Source of the DNA: Sphingomonas horti | GTDB lineage: Bacteria; Pseudomonadota; Alphaproteobacteria; Sphingomonadales; Sphingomonadaceae | NCBI RefSeq assembly: GCF_009753715.1 | Contig: NZ_WQMS01000001.1 | Span: 372,001 to 436,000, forward strand | Length of the DNA: 64,000 nt | Reading direction: 5' to 3' | Part shown: positions 35,910 through 43,618 of the stretch, one piece after another | How the letters are laid out: each line of letters opens with the position of its first letter | Numbering within the stretch: the stretch's first letter is position 1 | Notes under the pieces: generated by a model | Seen by the model: the letters and a program-made list of their open reading frames with translations, nothing else | Told to the model about the DNA's origin: nothing | Database searches by the model: none | Program-made: the position numbers and the translations under genes

Positions 35910-37777
35910 AAGCCGAACCGCGCGCCCAGATAGACAATCCGGTGGACGAGCTGGCCGCGACTGACGTCCTCGCTTTCGGGCCGCTCGTCGTGGAGCAGAT
36001 TGCTGCCGGCGAGGTATAGCTCCACCGCCGGCGAGACGCGCCAGCCGAGCCGGGCATCGGCGTCGGTATAGGCGGGCACGTGCGGATTGGGACGGCTGCC
36101 GTAGCGCCGCACCTGCACGTCGAGACCCAGCGATGGCGTAAAGTCGAACCGCGACCCGAGCTGCAGGTTGTAATCCGGGTCGTTGCCCAGCGAGATGAAG
36201 TTCTGGATGTCGGTCGCGCCCGGCTTCAGGTGAAAGTTTTTGTCCAGCGTCGCGATGCCTGCGCTCAGACGCCACCAGTCGGTCAGCTGCGCATTGGCCC
36301 AGGCCTCGATCCCCCAGCTATGGCCCTTGATCCCGTTCGCCAGCCGCACCGGAAAGGTCGTCACCGGCGTGATCTCGGTCGAGCGCAGATCGTCATAGAG
36401 ATTGTAGAATGCGGCGACCGAGAAGGAGACGCTGCGCACCGGCTGGCCGCGATAGCCGATTTCCAGCGCCGTCAGCTTTTCGGCCTGGAACATGCCGCCT
36501 TCCAGAAACTTAAGGCCGGTGCGCGGGTCGATCGCGGTCAGGTCGCGATCGATCCGCGACGGTTCGCGCAAGGCACGGGCCGCCGAGGCGTAGAGCAGAT
36601 GGCCGGGAGTCGGCTGCCAGGCGAGGCGGACGCTGGGCAGCACCTCGACGCCGGTGAAGGTCGTCTTCTCGAGCTTCAGCCCCGCGGTGACGGCGACGCC
36701 GCCGCCCAGATCAACACGGTCTTGCGCGAAGGCGTTGTAGATCCACAGCGTCTTCGACTGCGGCACCAGCTGAAACTGGTTCAGGTCGTTGACGAATTTG
36801 TCGGCGATCATGCGCGCGCCTGCGCCGACCACGATCGCGTGGCGGCCTTCGGTGCGGTTGTGCTGGACCGACAGGTCGGTCGTCGCGAGCCGATCGAAGA
36901 CGAGGAAGAAGCGGCGCGCGAAGCGGCTGTAATAGCCTTGGACCTCGGTCTGCGCGCCATCGTCATGGGCGTGGGTCCAGCGGGCGAGAATGTTCTGGCC
37001 GTCGTCGCCATCTTCGGCGCCGCTGTCGTAATAGTGTTGGAAGACGTCGCCCTGGAGGGTGAATTGGTCGGAACCGCTGCCGAAATCGGAGCGGAGGCCG
37101 GCCTGCCAGCCTTCGCCGCCGTCGCGCAGGTCGCGCCCGCCCGATGCCGGGAAGCCCTGGCGGTTCCAGCCCTCGGCATAGACGCGGATCGCCCCGTTCG
37201 CCCCGACCGGCGCGCCGTAGCGGATCAGCCCGGTCTGCTCGAGATTCCCCGCCGTTCCGCGCGCCAGCACGCCGATCGTGTCGCGCGCATCCTTGGTGGT
37301 GATGTTGATGACGCCGTTGACCGCATTGGCGCCATAGAGCGTGCCGCCGGGCCCGCTGATCACCTCGATCCGGTCGATGTCTTCCAGCGGCGTGTCGAAA
37401 AGGTCCCAGAACACGCTGTCCGAAAGCGTCGAATAGATGCTGCGCCCGTCGATCTGGACCAGCAGCTTGTTCGCCGTCTCATAGCCCTGGAAGCCGCGCG
37501 CGGTGATCGCATATTGCCGTGCATCGACGCGCTGCACGTCGAGGTTCGGCGCGAGCCGCAGCACCTCCGGCAGCGAGGTCGCGCCCTGCCGCAGGATGTC
37601 CTGATTGGTGATGACGTACAGGGCCGCCGGCGCCTGGCTCAGCGGCTCCTCACGCTTGCCGGCCGACGTGACCGTCAGGTGCGTCAGGTCCTCGATCGAG
37701 TAATTCTGCAGGTCGGACTGATCGGGCGCCGCCGCGGCAGCCGTCAGCGCGAATCCGGCCAAAATGGGCCAAGCCAA
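35906..37777 (-). CDS. TonB-dependent outer-membrane receptor
   Basis: About 623 residues. After a hydrophobic N-terminus come the plug domain (EDLTHLTVTSAGKREEPLSQAPAALYVIT, LPEVLRLAPNLDVQRVDARQYAITARGF, GPGGTLYGANAVNGVINITTKD as markers) and a beta-barrel ending in an aromatic GARFGF. It resembles the iron-complex/colicin-I receptor group, but the ligand is unknown. I prefer the TTG at 37777, preceded by AAAGGGGAG at 8 bases, over the ATGs at 37807 and 37831, which lack a ribosome-binding site. It is the first gene of the receptor-YfiR-kinase operon. Confidence 0.88.
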   Translation of the reverse strand: MAWPILAGFALTAAAAAPDQSDLQNYSIEDLTHLTVTSAGKREEPLSQAPAALYVITNQDILRQGATSLPEVLRLAPNLDVQRVDARQYAITARGFQGYETANKLLVQIDGRSIYSTLSDSVFWDLFDTPLEDIDRIEVISGPGGTLYGANAVNGVINITTKDARDTIGVLARGTAGNLEQTGLIRYGAPVGANGAIRVYAEGWNRQGFPASGGRDLRDGGEGWQAGLRSDFGSGSDQFTLQGDVFQHYYDSGAEDGDDGQNILARWTHAHDDGAQTEVQGYYSRFARRFFLVFDRLATTDLSVQHNRTEGRHAIVVGAGARMIADKFVNDLNQFQLVPQSKTLWIYNAFAQDRVDLGGGVAVTAGLKLEKTTFTGVEVLPSVRLAWQPTPGHLLYASAARALREPSRIDRDLTAIDPRTGLKFLEGGMFQAEKLTALEIGYRGQPVRSVSFSVAAFYNLYDDLRSTEITPVTTFPVRLANGIKGHSWGIEAWANAQLTDWWRLSAGIATLDKNFHLKPGATDIQNFISLGNDPDYNLQLGSRFDFTPSLGLDVQVRRYGSRPNPHVPAYTDADARLGWRVSPAVELYLAGSNLLHDERPESEDVSRGQLVHRIVYLGARFGF

Positions 37778-37910
37778 TGGTATTGCTCCCCTTTCGGCGT
37801 CCGCCATTGAAGCAGCAGCGGCGCCCGTCAAGCGCTAACTCACCGGAATGAAAGCTGAACGAAGCCCCACCCCCGACCGTAACGCGGCGGGAACGAACCC
37901 GTTCCTGTCC

Positions 37911-38909
37911 TCAGGCGACCAGCGACACCAGACCGTAGGCCGCGGCCGCGATCAGGCCGGCGCAGGGCAAGGTGACGAACCAGGCGATGACGATGTTGCC
38001 GGCCACGTTCCAGCGCACTGCGGACAACCGGCGCGAGGCGCCGACGCCGACGATCGCGCCGGTGATGGTGTGGGTGGTGGACACGGGAATGCCGCCCATC
38101 GTCGCCATGAACAGAGTGATCGCGCCGCCGGTTTCCGCACAAAAGCCCTGCGGCGGGGTCAGCCGCGTGATCTTGGAGCCCATCGTGTGGACGATCCGCC
38201 AGCCGCCGAACAGCGTGCCGAGCGCCATTGCCGCCTGGCAGGACAGCACGACCCACAGGGGCACGCTGAACTCGCCGCCCAGCAGGCCCTGCGAATAGAG
38301 CAGCACCGCGATGATCCCCATCGTCTTCTGCGCGTCGTTGCCGCCATGGCCGAGCGAATAGAGCGCGGCGGAGACGAGCTGCAGCCGGCGGTAGCGGCGG
38401 TCGACCCCGATCGGCGTCAGCCCGACGCTGGTCCACGCGACGACCAGCACCAGCACCAGCGCCAGGATCAGCCCGACCGCGGGCGAGACGAAGATCGCCC
38501 CGACCGTCTTGATCACGCCAGACCAGACGATCGCGCTGACGCCCGTCTTGGCGAGGCCGGCGCCGATCAGCCCGCCGATCAGCGCGTGACTGCTGCTCGA
38601 CGGGATGCCGAGCGCCCAGGTGATCAGGTTCCACGAAATCGCGCCGGCCAGCGCCGCGAAGATGACGCTCGCATCGACGACATCGGCGTCGATGATCCCC
38701 TTCCCGACCGTGTTGGCCACGTGCAGGCCGAAGAAGAGGAAGGCAATGAAGTTGAAGAAGGCGGCCCAGGCGACGGCGTAGTGCGGCTTCAGCACGCGCG
38801 TCGAGACGACGGTCGCGATCGAGTTGGCGGCATCATGCAGGCCGTTCAGGAAGTCGAACGCCAGCGCGATCCCGATCAGCGCGACCAGCAGCGGAAAGGA
38901 CAGGGTCAT
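37911..38909 (-). CDS. pit: Inorganic phosphate transporter, PiT family
   Basis: A 332-residue low-affinity phosphate permease. It has two homologous halves: FDFLNGLHDAANSIATVVSTRVL near the N-terminus and GGNDAQKTMGIIAVLL in the second half, plus GIPSSSSHALIGGLIGAGLA and GIPVSTTHTITGAIVGVGAS. These GANDxxN/GxPxSTTH-like blocks are the PiT signature (markers only). It lies 6 bases downstream of the NUDIX-DUF47 gene; DUF47 proteins are the usual PhoU-like partners of PiT. Confidence 0.94.
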   Translation of the reverse strand: MTLSFPLLVALIGIALAFDFLNGLHDAANSIATVVSTRVLKPHYAVAWAAFFNFIAFLFFGLHVANTVGKGIIDADVVDASVIFAALAGAISWNLITWALGIPSSSSHALIGGLIGAGLAKTGVSAIVWSGVIKTVGAIFVSPAVGLILALVLVLVVAWTSVGLTPIGVDRRYRRLQLVSAALYSLGHGGNDAQKTMGIIAVLLYSQGLLGGEFSVPLWVVLSCQAAMALGTLFGGWRIVHTMGSKITRLTPPQGFCAETGGAITLFMATMGGIPVSTTHTITGAIVGVGASRRLSAVRWNVAGNIVIAWFVTLPCAGLIAAAAYGLVSLVA

Positions 38910-38915
38910 GCAGCC

Positions 38916-40058
38916 TCAGGCGTGATCGATGACGAGACCCTGGATCTCGTTCGCGACGTCCTCGAATTTGTCGACGATCCGTTCCAGATGGGAATAGATT
39001 TCCTTGCAGACGATGAATGCCATCGGGTCTTCGCGGCAGGCCTTGAACAGCGCCTTCAGCCCCTGGTCGTGAATGTGATCGGCATGGCCCTCGATCTGGA
39101 TCAGGCGGCCGGTCAGCTCGTGCAGCCTGCCGGCATTCTTGCCGAGCGAGCGCAGCAGCGGCACCGCCTCCGCGACGATCCGCGCCGCCTCGACGATGAT
39201 CCCGGCCATGTCGCGCATCTGCGGCTCGAAGGTGGTGACGCCATACAGGCTGATCACGTTTGCCGTCTGGTTCATCTGGTCGATCGCGTCGTCCATCACG
39301 CCGATCAGGTCGGTGATGGCGCTGCGATCGAACGGCGTCACGAACACCCGGCGCACATCCTGCAGCACGTCGCGGGTGATATCGTCCGCCTCATGCTCGC
39401 GCCGGACGATTTCCTCGATCAGCTCCGGAATCGCGCCTTCGCCGTGCAGCAGCCGCGCCAGCGCGTCGGCGCCGCCGACCAGAGTCTGCGCGTGCGCCTC
39501 GAACAGTTCGAAGAACCGTCCCTGCGCCGGCATCAATTTGTGAAACCATCCCAGCACCGGAAGGCGCCTCCTTGCGCGTGTTTGCAGTGCCGGAAGCACC
39601 CGGCTCGCGAGGCCCAATGGCGCAGGAGGCGCCCGGAATCCAGAGATGAGTCGCTTCAGCTCCGCTTCGTCCACGGCGGCGGCCGCCTCGGCCAGGCCGA
39701 ACCAGCGCCGCGTCCGCTGCGAGCGCTCCGGCCAGTCGTCGAGCAGGTGGACGACCGCCAGCGGGTAGAGCGTCGCCCTCACCTGTTTCGACAGCCGCGC
39801 TCGCCGGGTTTTCCAGTACATGAAGACGCCGAGCGCGGTCGGGCACGGAATTCCGCGCACGCCCGCTTCCTCGAACGCCTCGACAGCGGCGGCCTCGTGC
39901 CCGGAAAGGCCGCGCATCGGATTGCCCTTGGGCACGACCCAGCGGCCGGTATCGCGCGAGGTGATCAGCAGCACCTCGGCCGAGCCGTCGTCGGTCATGC
40001 GATATGGGAGGGCTGCAATCTGTTGGATGAGGCGGCTCCGCGCGTGAGGAGCCGTCAA
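38916..40058 (-). CDS. NUDIX hydrolase fused to DUF47 (PhoU-like) domain, with probable internal start
   Basis: A 380-residue open frame without a stop joins two proteins that are normally separate. Residues about 7-140 are a NUDIX domain (VLLITSRDTGRWVVPKGNPMRG, then AAAVEAFEEAGVRG). Residues about 168-380 are a DUF47 domain (LGWFHKLMPAQGRFFELFEAHAQ, REHEADDITRDV, DAIDQMNQTANVISLYG as markers). Inside the frame a perfect AAGGAGG (39567-39573) precedes a GTG at 39557 by 9 bases. Starting there gives a 213-residue DUF47 protein of normal length. The cell may therefore make both a fusion and a free DUF47. The apparent fusion start is TTG at 40058. Downstream is pit, so a role in phosphate or polyphosphate control is likely. 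Confidence 0.85.
   Translation of the reverse strand: MTAPHARSRLIQQIAALPYRMTDDGSAEVLLITSRDTGRWVVPKGNPMRGLSGHEAAAVEAFEEAGVRGIPCPTALGVFMYWKTRRARLSKQVRATLYPLAVVHLLDDWPERSQRTRRWFGLAEAAAAVDEAELKRLISGFRAPPAPLGLASRVLPALQTRARRRLPVLGWFHKLMPAQGRFFELFEAHAQTLVGGADALARLLHGEGAIPELIEEIVRREHEADDITRDVLQDVRRVFVTPFDRSAITDLIGVMDDAIDQMNQTANVISLYGVTTFEPQMRDMAGIIVEAARIVAEAVPLLRSLGKNAGRLHELTGRLIQIEGHADHIHDQGLKALFKACREDPMAFIVCKEIYSHLERIVDKFEDVANEIQGLVIDHA
39557..39573 (-). promoter_or_regulatory. Internal ribosome-binding site and GTG start for a free DUF47 protein
   Basis: On the minus strand AAGGAGG, then 9 bases, then GTG CTG GGA TGG. The GTG lies exactly where stand-alone DUF47 proteins begin (LGWF). Confidence 0.6.
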
Positions 40059-40097
40059 TAGGACTCTTTTGTGACAGCGTTCAACAGCGGGCCGTGA

Positions 40098-40373
40098 TCA
40101 GGCCTCCGGCGCCTCCGAAAGGATCATCGCCCCGAATCGCCAGCCCAGCACCCAGCGCACTTCCGCGCGCACGCGACCGCGCTCCGGGATCCGCACCTCG
40201 ACGATCGAGCCGAGCCGCACCTTTTCCTCGCACTCGGCCATGAAGCCGCCTTCGGACATGTTCGCGATCCGGCCCATCAGCTCGCGGCCGCAATCGTCCT
40301 CGACCACGACCTCGACATCGCATTCCCAGCGGGGCGCCCGGCGGACATATTGAGCAGCATTGGCGGCCGACAT
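40098..40373 (-). CDS. PilZ domain protein (c-di-GMP receptor)
   Basis: A 91-residue single PilZ domain. The c-di-GMP-binding RxxxR motif is present near the N-terminus (RRAPR, residues 11-15) and the second motif appears as NMSEGGFMAE (N/DxSxxG). Single-domain PilZ proteins relay c-di-GMP levels to a partner. It lies 16 bases after the OmpW gene and ends about 40 bases before the NUDIX-DUF47 gene, so it may belong to the kinase-regulator-synthase-OmpW operon. A GGDEF-EAL protein is encoded at 49093-50676. Confidence 0.85.
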   Translation of the reverse strand: MSAANAAQYVRRAPRWECDVEVVVEDDCGRELMGRIANMSEGGFMAECEEKVRLGSIVEVRIPERGRVRAEVRWVLGWRFGAMILSEAPEA

Positions 40374-40389
40374 CGCGATAGCTCCTGGC

Positions 40390-41673
40390 TCAGAAGTGGA
40401 AGGACACGCCGCCGGAAAACGCCCAGGGATCGAGCTTGGTCTTCCCTTCGACCGCCAGGCCCTGGAAGGTCCCGAATGCCTTGGGACGGAGAAACGCCTT
40501 CTTCGCGTCGGCGAAGATGCCCCAGCGATCGTTGACCATGATGTCCGCGCCGGCTTCGAAGGCGGGGCCCAGATCGTTGTCGACCCGCAGCTTCTGGAAC
40601 GCGCCGTCCTTGGTGTCGAACACGATCATGTAGCTGACGCCGGCGCCGATATAGGGGCGGATACGCCCGCTGCGCGTCGGGTGATATTGCAGCGTCAGCA
40701 TGGTCGGGCCGTAGGTCACTTCGCCCAGCTTCGGCAGCGCGCCGATCGAGCCGGCGCCGAACACGTCGATCGAGGGCGGCAGGCCCAGCGTCGCGTTGAT
40801 CGCGATGTTCGGCGTCAGGAAGCGCCCGATCTGGACCGAGACGGTATGATGCTCGAACGTCGACAGGCCGGCGCCCGGATAGGGCGCGCCGCCGACCGAC
40901 AGCTTCACCTTGTCCGCCAGGCTGAGATTGGTCAGTCCCGCCTTCAGCACCCATTTCGCGTCGTCGGTCGCGATCGGCTGGCTCGATCCGGCATCGGCGC
41001 CATGGCCGAAGCGCGCAGTCAGGCCGACCTGGATCGTCAGCGGATCGAGCTCCGCTTTCGCCTCGACCGCCGCGAAGTTGGTGAAGGTGGCATCAAGCGG
41101 CAACCGGCCGGTGGCGTTGGTGTGGTAGAAACCCTTGCGCACCTCCGCGAACACGCCCCAGCGGTCCGAGACCGCCACGTCGACGCCGGCCTGGACATAA
41201 GGTCCGCCCGCGTTCGGGATGTCGAGGCCGACCGCCAGCGCGTCGCGCTCCTGCGTCGTGAACTGCCGCATATAGCCGCCGCCGATATAGGGCGAAACGC
41301 GTCCCTTGAACGGATGCAGGCTGGCGCCGACCGTCAGCATCGCGAACTCATCGTCGCCCAGATTGGGGGTGCCGGCAAGCGAGCCGGCCGGCATGTTGTT
41401 GGTCGTCGCGGGCGTCGAGATCGACGCCTCCAGCGCGACTCGGTCGAACACGAAATAGCCGCCGGTCAGCACGCCATGAAAGGTATCGCGGGTCTTGTAG
41501 TCGGCATTGGGGTCCACCGCGCCGTTGATGCTGATCGTCCCCTTGTCGACCAGCTTGGTGCGCGCCGCCCCGACGCGTACAAAGGCATCACCCTGGTCCT
41601 GCGCCATCGCGGGCGCCGATACGATCAGACCAGCCAGACAGACGCCCGCCAGCGTCGTGACGCGATACTTCAT
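40390..41673 (-). CDS. Double-length OmpW-family outer-membrane protein (two tandem barrels)
   Basis: A 427-residue protein. After a signal peptide (about 1-25, ending APAMAQD) come two OmpW-like modules. Module 1 is about residues 26-215 (FVRVGAARTKL, then SPYIGGGYM, then GVFAEVRKGFYH, ending TIQVGLTARFGHG). Module 2 is about residues 222-427 (WVLKAGLTNLSL, then RPYIGAGVSYMI, then WGIFADAKKAFL, ending AFSGGVSFHF). Each has the length of a complete eight-strand OmpW, and the terminal Phe is kept. OmpW channels pass small hydrophobic molecules. The downstream PilZ gene is 16 bases away, and the upstream PLP synthase ends 57 bases away. Confidence 0.88.
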   Translation of the reverse strand: MKYRVTTLAGVCLAGLIVSAPAMAQDQGDAFVRVGAARTKLVDKGTISINGAVDPNADYKTRDTFHGVLTGGYFVFDRVALEASISTPATTNNMPAGSLAGTPNLGDDEFAMLTVGASLHPFKGRVSPYIGGGYMRQFTTQERDALAVGLDIPNAGGPYVQAGVDVAVSDRWGVFAEVRKGFYHTNATGRLPLDATFTNFAAVEAKAELDPLTIQVGLTARFGHGADAGSSQPIATDDAKWVLKAGLTNLSLADKVKLSVGGAPYPGAGLSTFEHHTVSVQIGRFLTPNIAINATLGLPPSIDVFGAGSIGALPKLGEVTYGPTMLTLQYHPTRSGRIRPYIGAGVSYMIVFDTKDGAFQKLRVDNDLGPAFEAGADIMVNDRWGIFADAKKAFLRPKAFGTFQGLAVEGKTKLDPWAFSGGVSFHF

Positions 41674-41730
41674 GTCTCGAAATCCTTTCGCCAGCGGAAT
41701 TAGCTGGACGAGGTAAAAATGCTGTAAAGC

Positions 41731-43158
41731 CTAAGCGGCGAGCGGACCGCGCCGGCGTTCCGGGGAAGGCTCGGCCGGCGCCGCTTCCGGCCGGGCGGCG
41801 GGCACCGGCAGCGGCCGATCCCGGTCCAGCGTTGCCAGCGACGTGGTGCCCTCCTCAAGCGCGCGCAGGTCCTCGGCCGCGTCGGCCGCGGCAGTTGCCA
41901 GCCGGTGCACCGCGTCCACGATATCGTGCTGGCTGTGCCGCGCCATCACCTGCAGCCGGAACCGCGCCTGCCCCTTCGGCACGGCCGGGAACTCGACCAG
42001 GTTCGCGAGCATGCCCAGCGACGGCAGCCGCCGGCTGGTGAGGCGGGCGAGCGCCTCGCTGCCCATCTTCACGCAGACGATCGCCGACGGGTCGCCATAG
42101 GTCTCCAGCCCGCAGCCGTTGAGCAGGCTCCGGAGCATCAGGATGTTGTCCATCAGCTTGCGGCGCAGCGTCGCGCCTTCGTCCGAGGCGACGATGTCGA
42201 AGGCCTTGCCGACGATCGCCGCATTAGCCGGCGACATCGCGTTCGAGAAGGTGTTCGGCGAGCTGTAGTAGCGCAGATATTCCTTCACGCTCCGCCCCCG
42301 CGAGGCGGCGAAGCCGCCGTTCGAGGCGAAGGTCTTGGAGAAGCTGCCCATCACGACGTCGACCTTGCCGAGCATGTCCTGCATCTCGATGAAGCCGCGG
42401 CCGGTGGGGCCGAGATTGCCGAGATCATGGGCCACGTCGACGACCAGGGTCGCGCCGAACTCGTAGGCCAGCTGCTGCAGCTCGGCGATGTCCGGCGTGT
42501 CGGAATCCATCGAGAACAGGCTCTCGGTGACGAGCAGGATCCCGTTTTCGGTGTCCGAGGCGCGAATCTTCGCGAGCTTCTGGCGCGCGCCCTCGACCTG
42601 GTTGTGCCGGAACAGATGGATGTTGCGGGTCGCCGCCTGCGCCCCTTCCTGAAGGCAGGCATGGCTGAGCGCGTCCATCACGATATGGTCGTTCGGGCGC
42701 ACCAGGCCCTTGATGACGCCGAAGCCCGCCGCCCAGCCGGTCGGGAACAGCGCGACATGGTCATAGCCCAGGAACGCGCCGATCTTCTGCTCCAGCGCGA
42801 TCGACAGCGACGTGTTGCCGACCAGCGCCGGCGACCCGGCGCTGTGGACCCCGAATTCGCGCATCGTCTCGATCGCGACCTCGAGGATCGCAGGATGCGA
42901 GGAGAGGCTCAGATAGTCCTGGCTCGCGAAGTTGACGCCGTCGAACAGCGCCCCTTCGTCGGTGCGGGCAGTGCAGCGGCTGTGGGCGCCCAGCTCGGTC
43001 GAGCGGCCGAGCGGCCACACGCCCACGGCCCGCCGCGCCTGCTGCCAGTCGTAGAACGCATCGACGCGCGCCAGCAGGTCGGCACCCGGCAGGTAGCGGA
43101 AGTCGCGCATGCTGCCATCAAGCGCCCCGAAAGCAGGCGCGCCGCCGTCACCGTTCAT
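41731..43158 (-). CDS. Alpha-oxoamine-synthase-family PLP enzyme (SPT/KBL/CqsA-like)
   Basis: A 475-residue fold-type I PLP enzyme. Markers: NFASQDYLSLSSHPAI, SHACLQEGAQ (H166 stacks on the cofactor), VVDVAHDLG with D241 and H244, and the Schiff-base lysine K275 in GSFSKTFASNGGF. Note VDVAH where the family usually has VDEAH. The family condenses acyl-CoA or acyl-ACP with amino acids; members include serine palmitoyltransferase, 2-amino-3-ketobutyrate ligase, BioF and the autoinducer synthases CqsA/LqsA. The N-terminal 70 residues and the proline-rich C-terminus (from about 440) are extra. It is encoded with a histidine kinase and regulator upstream, which favours a signal-synthesis role over lipid synthesis. 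Exact product unknown. Confidence 0.8.
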   Translation of the reverse strand: MNGDGGAPAFGALDGSMRDFRYLPGADLLARVDAFYDWQQARRAVGVWPLGRSTELGAHSRCTARTDEGALFDGVNFASQDYLSLSSHPAILEVAIETMREFGVHSAGSPALVGNTSLSIALEQKIGAFLGYDHVALFPTGWAAGFGVIKGLVRPNDHIVMDALSHACLQEGAQAATRNIHLFRHNQVEGARQKLAKIRASDTENGILLVTESLFSMDSDTPDIAELQQLAYEFGATLVVDVAHDLGNLGPTGRGFIEMQDMLGKVDVVMGSFSKTFASNGGFAASRGRSVKEYLRYYSSPNTFSNAMSPANAAIVGKAFDIVASDEGATLRRKLMDNILMLRSLLNGCGLETYGDPSAIVCVKMGSEALARLTSRRLPSLGMLANLVEFPAVPKGQARFRLQVMARHSQHDIVDAVHRLATAAADAAEDLRALEEGTTSLATLDRDRPLPVPAARPEAAPAEPSPERRRGPLAA

Positions 43159-43171
43159 GTTCTTGCCTCGT

Positions 43172-43200
43172 ATTATATCAAGCGGAATCAGGCTTAACGG
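43172..43200 (-). promoter_or_regulatory. Possible promoter before the PLP synthase gene
   Basis: A perfect TATAAT (minus strand, 43172-43177) lies 13 bases before the ATG at 43158, in the 73-base gap after the response regulator gene. The upstream -35 region (CGTTAA at 16 bases) is poor, and the leader would be very short. Confidence 0.3.
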
Positions 43201-43231
43201 CCGATTCGTAATGATCGCCGACCAGGAATGG

Positions 43232-43618
43232 TTAGCGGGCGTGTAACTCTATCTTGCGGATCAGGTCCGGCAGCGAGACCGGCTTGGTCTCGAAATCCGC
43301 GCAGCCGACCTCGACGCTCTTCAGCCGGTCGCTTTCCAGCGCATGCGCGGTCAGCGCGATCACCGGGATCGTCGCGGTGCGGTCGTCGCCGCGCAGCGCC
43401 AGCGTCGCTTCCCAGCCGTCCATGTCTCCCAGCGCCACATCCATCAGGACGATGTCGGGCTGGCCGGCGATCGCCATCGCGATGCCCTGCGGCCCGTCGA
43501 CCGCGCACTCGACCTCATATCCGTTCCGCTCCAGGCGGCGGCGCAGCATGTCGCGGTTCATTTCATTGTCTTCGACGATCAGGATCTTGGTCATGTCGGT
43601 GCTCTTTGCAGCAGTCAT
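43232..43618 (-). CDS. Single-domain response regulator
   Basis: A 128-residue CheY-like receiver with no output domain. Acidic pocket ILIVEDNEMNRD, phospho-acceptor D60 in IVLMDVAL, switch Thr90/Ala91 in IALTAHA, and K112 in ETKPVSL. The ATG at 43618 overlaps the stop of the kinase upstream (ATGA), so kinase and regulator are coupled; an ATG at 43594 is the alternative. It probably passes phosphate to or from the hybrid kinase of the divergent arm. Confidence 0.92.
   Translation of the reverse strand: MTAAKSTDMTKILIVEDNEMNRDMLRRRLERNGYEVECAVDGPQGIAMAIAGQPDIVLMDVALGDMDGWEATLALRGDDRTATIPVIALTAHALESDRLKSVEVGCADFETKPVSLPDLIRKIELHAR

Noticed and set aside
37890-37905. GGAACG-CGTTCC inverted repeat between the pit and TonB receptor genes as a terminator
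   Set aside because: Stem is only six pairs and no T-run follows on either strand.
40060-40085. Pho-box-like CTGTCACAAAAGAGTCC upstream of the NUDIX-DUF47 gene
   Set aside because: Only two half-sites, the second degenerate, and the site overlaps the probable ribosome-binding site, a poor position for an activator.
41731-43158. Calling the PLP enzyme serine palmitoyltransferase (spt) because sphingomonads make sphingolipids
   Set aside because: The N-terminus, the VDVAH motif, extra C-terminal tail and signalling neighbours do not match the sphingomonad SPT I know; only family level is supported.
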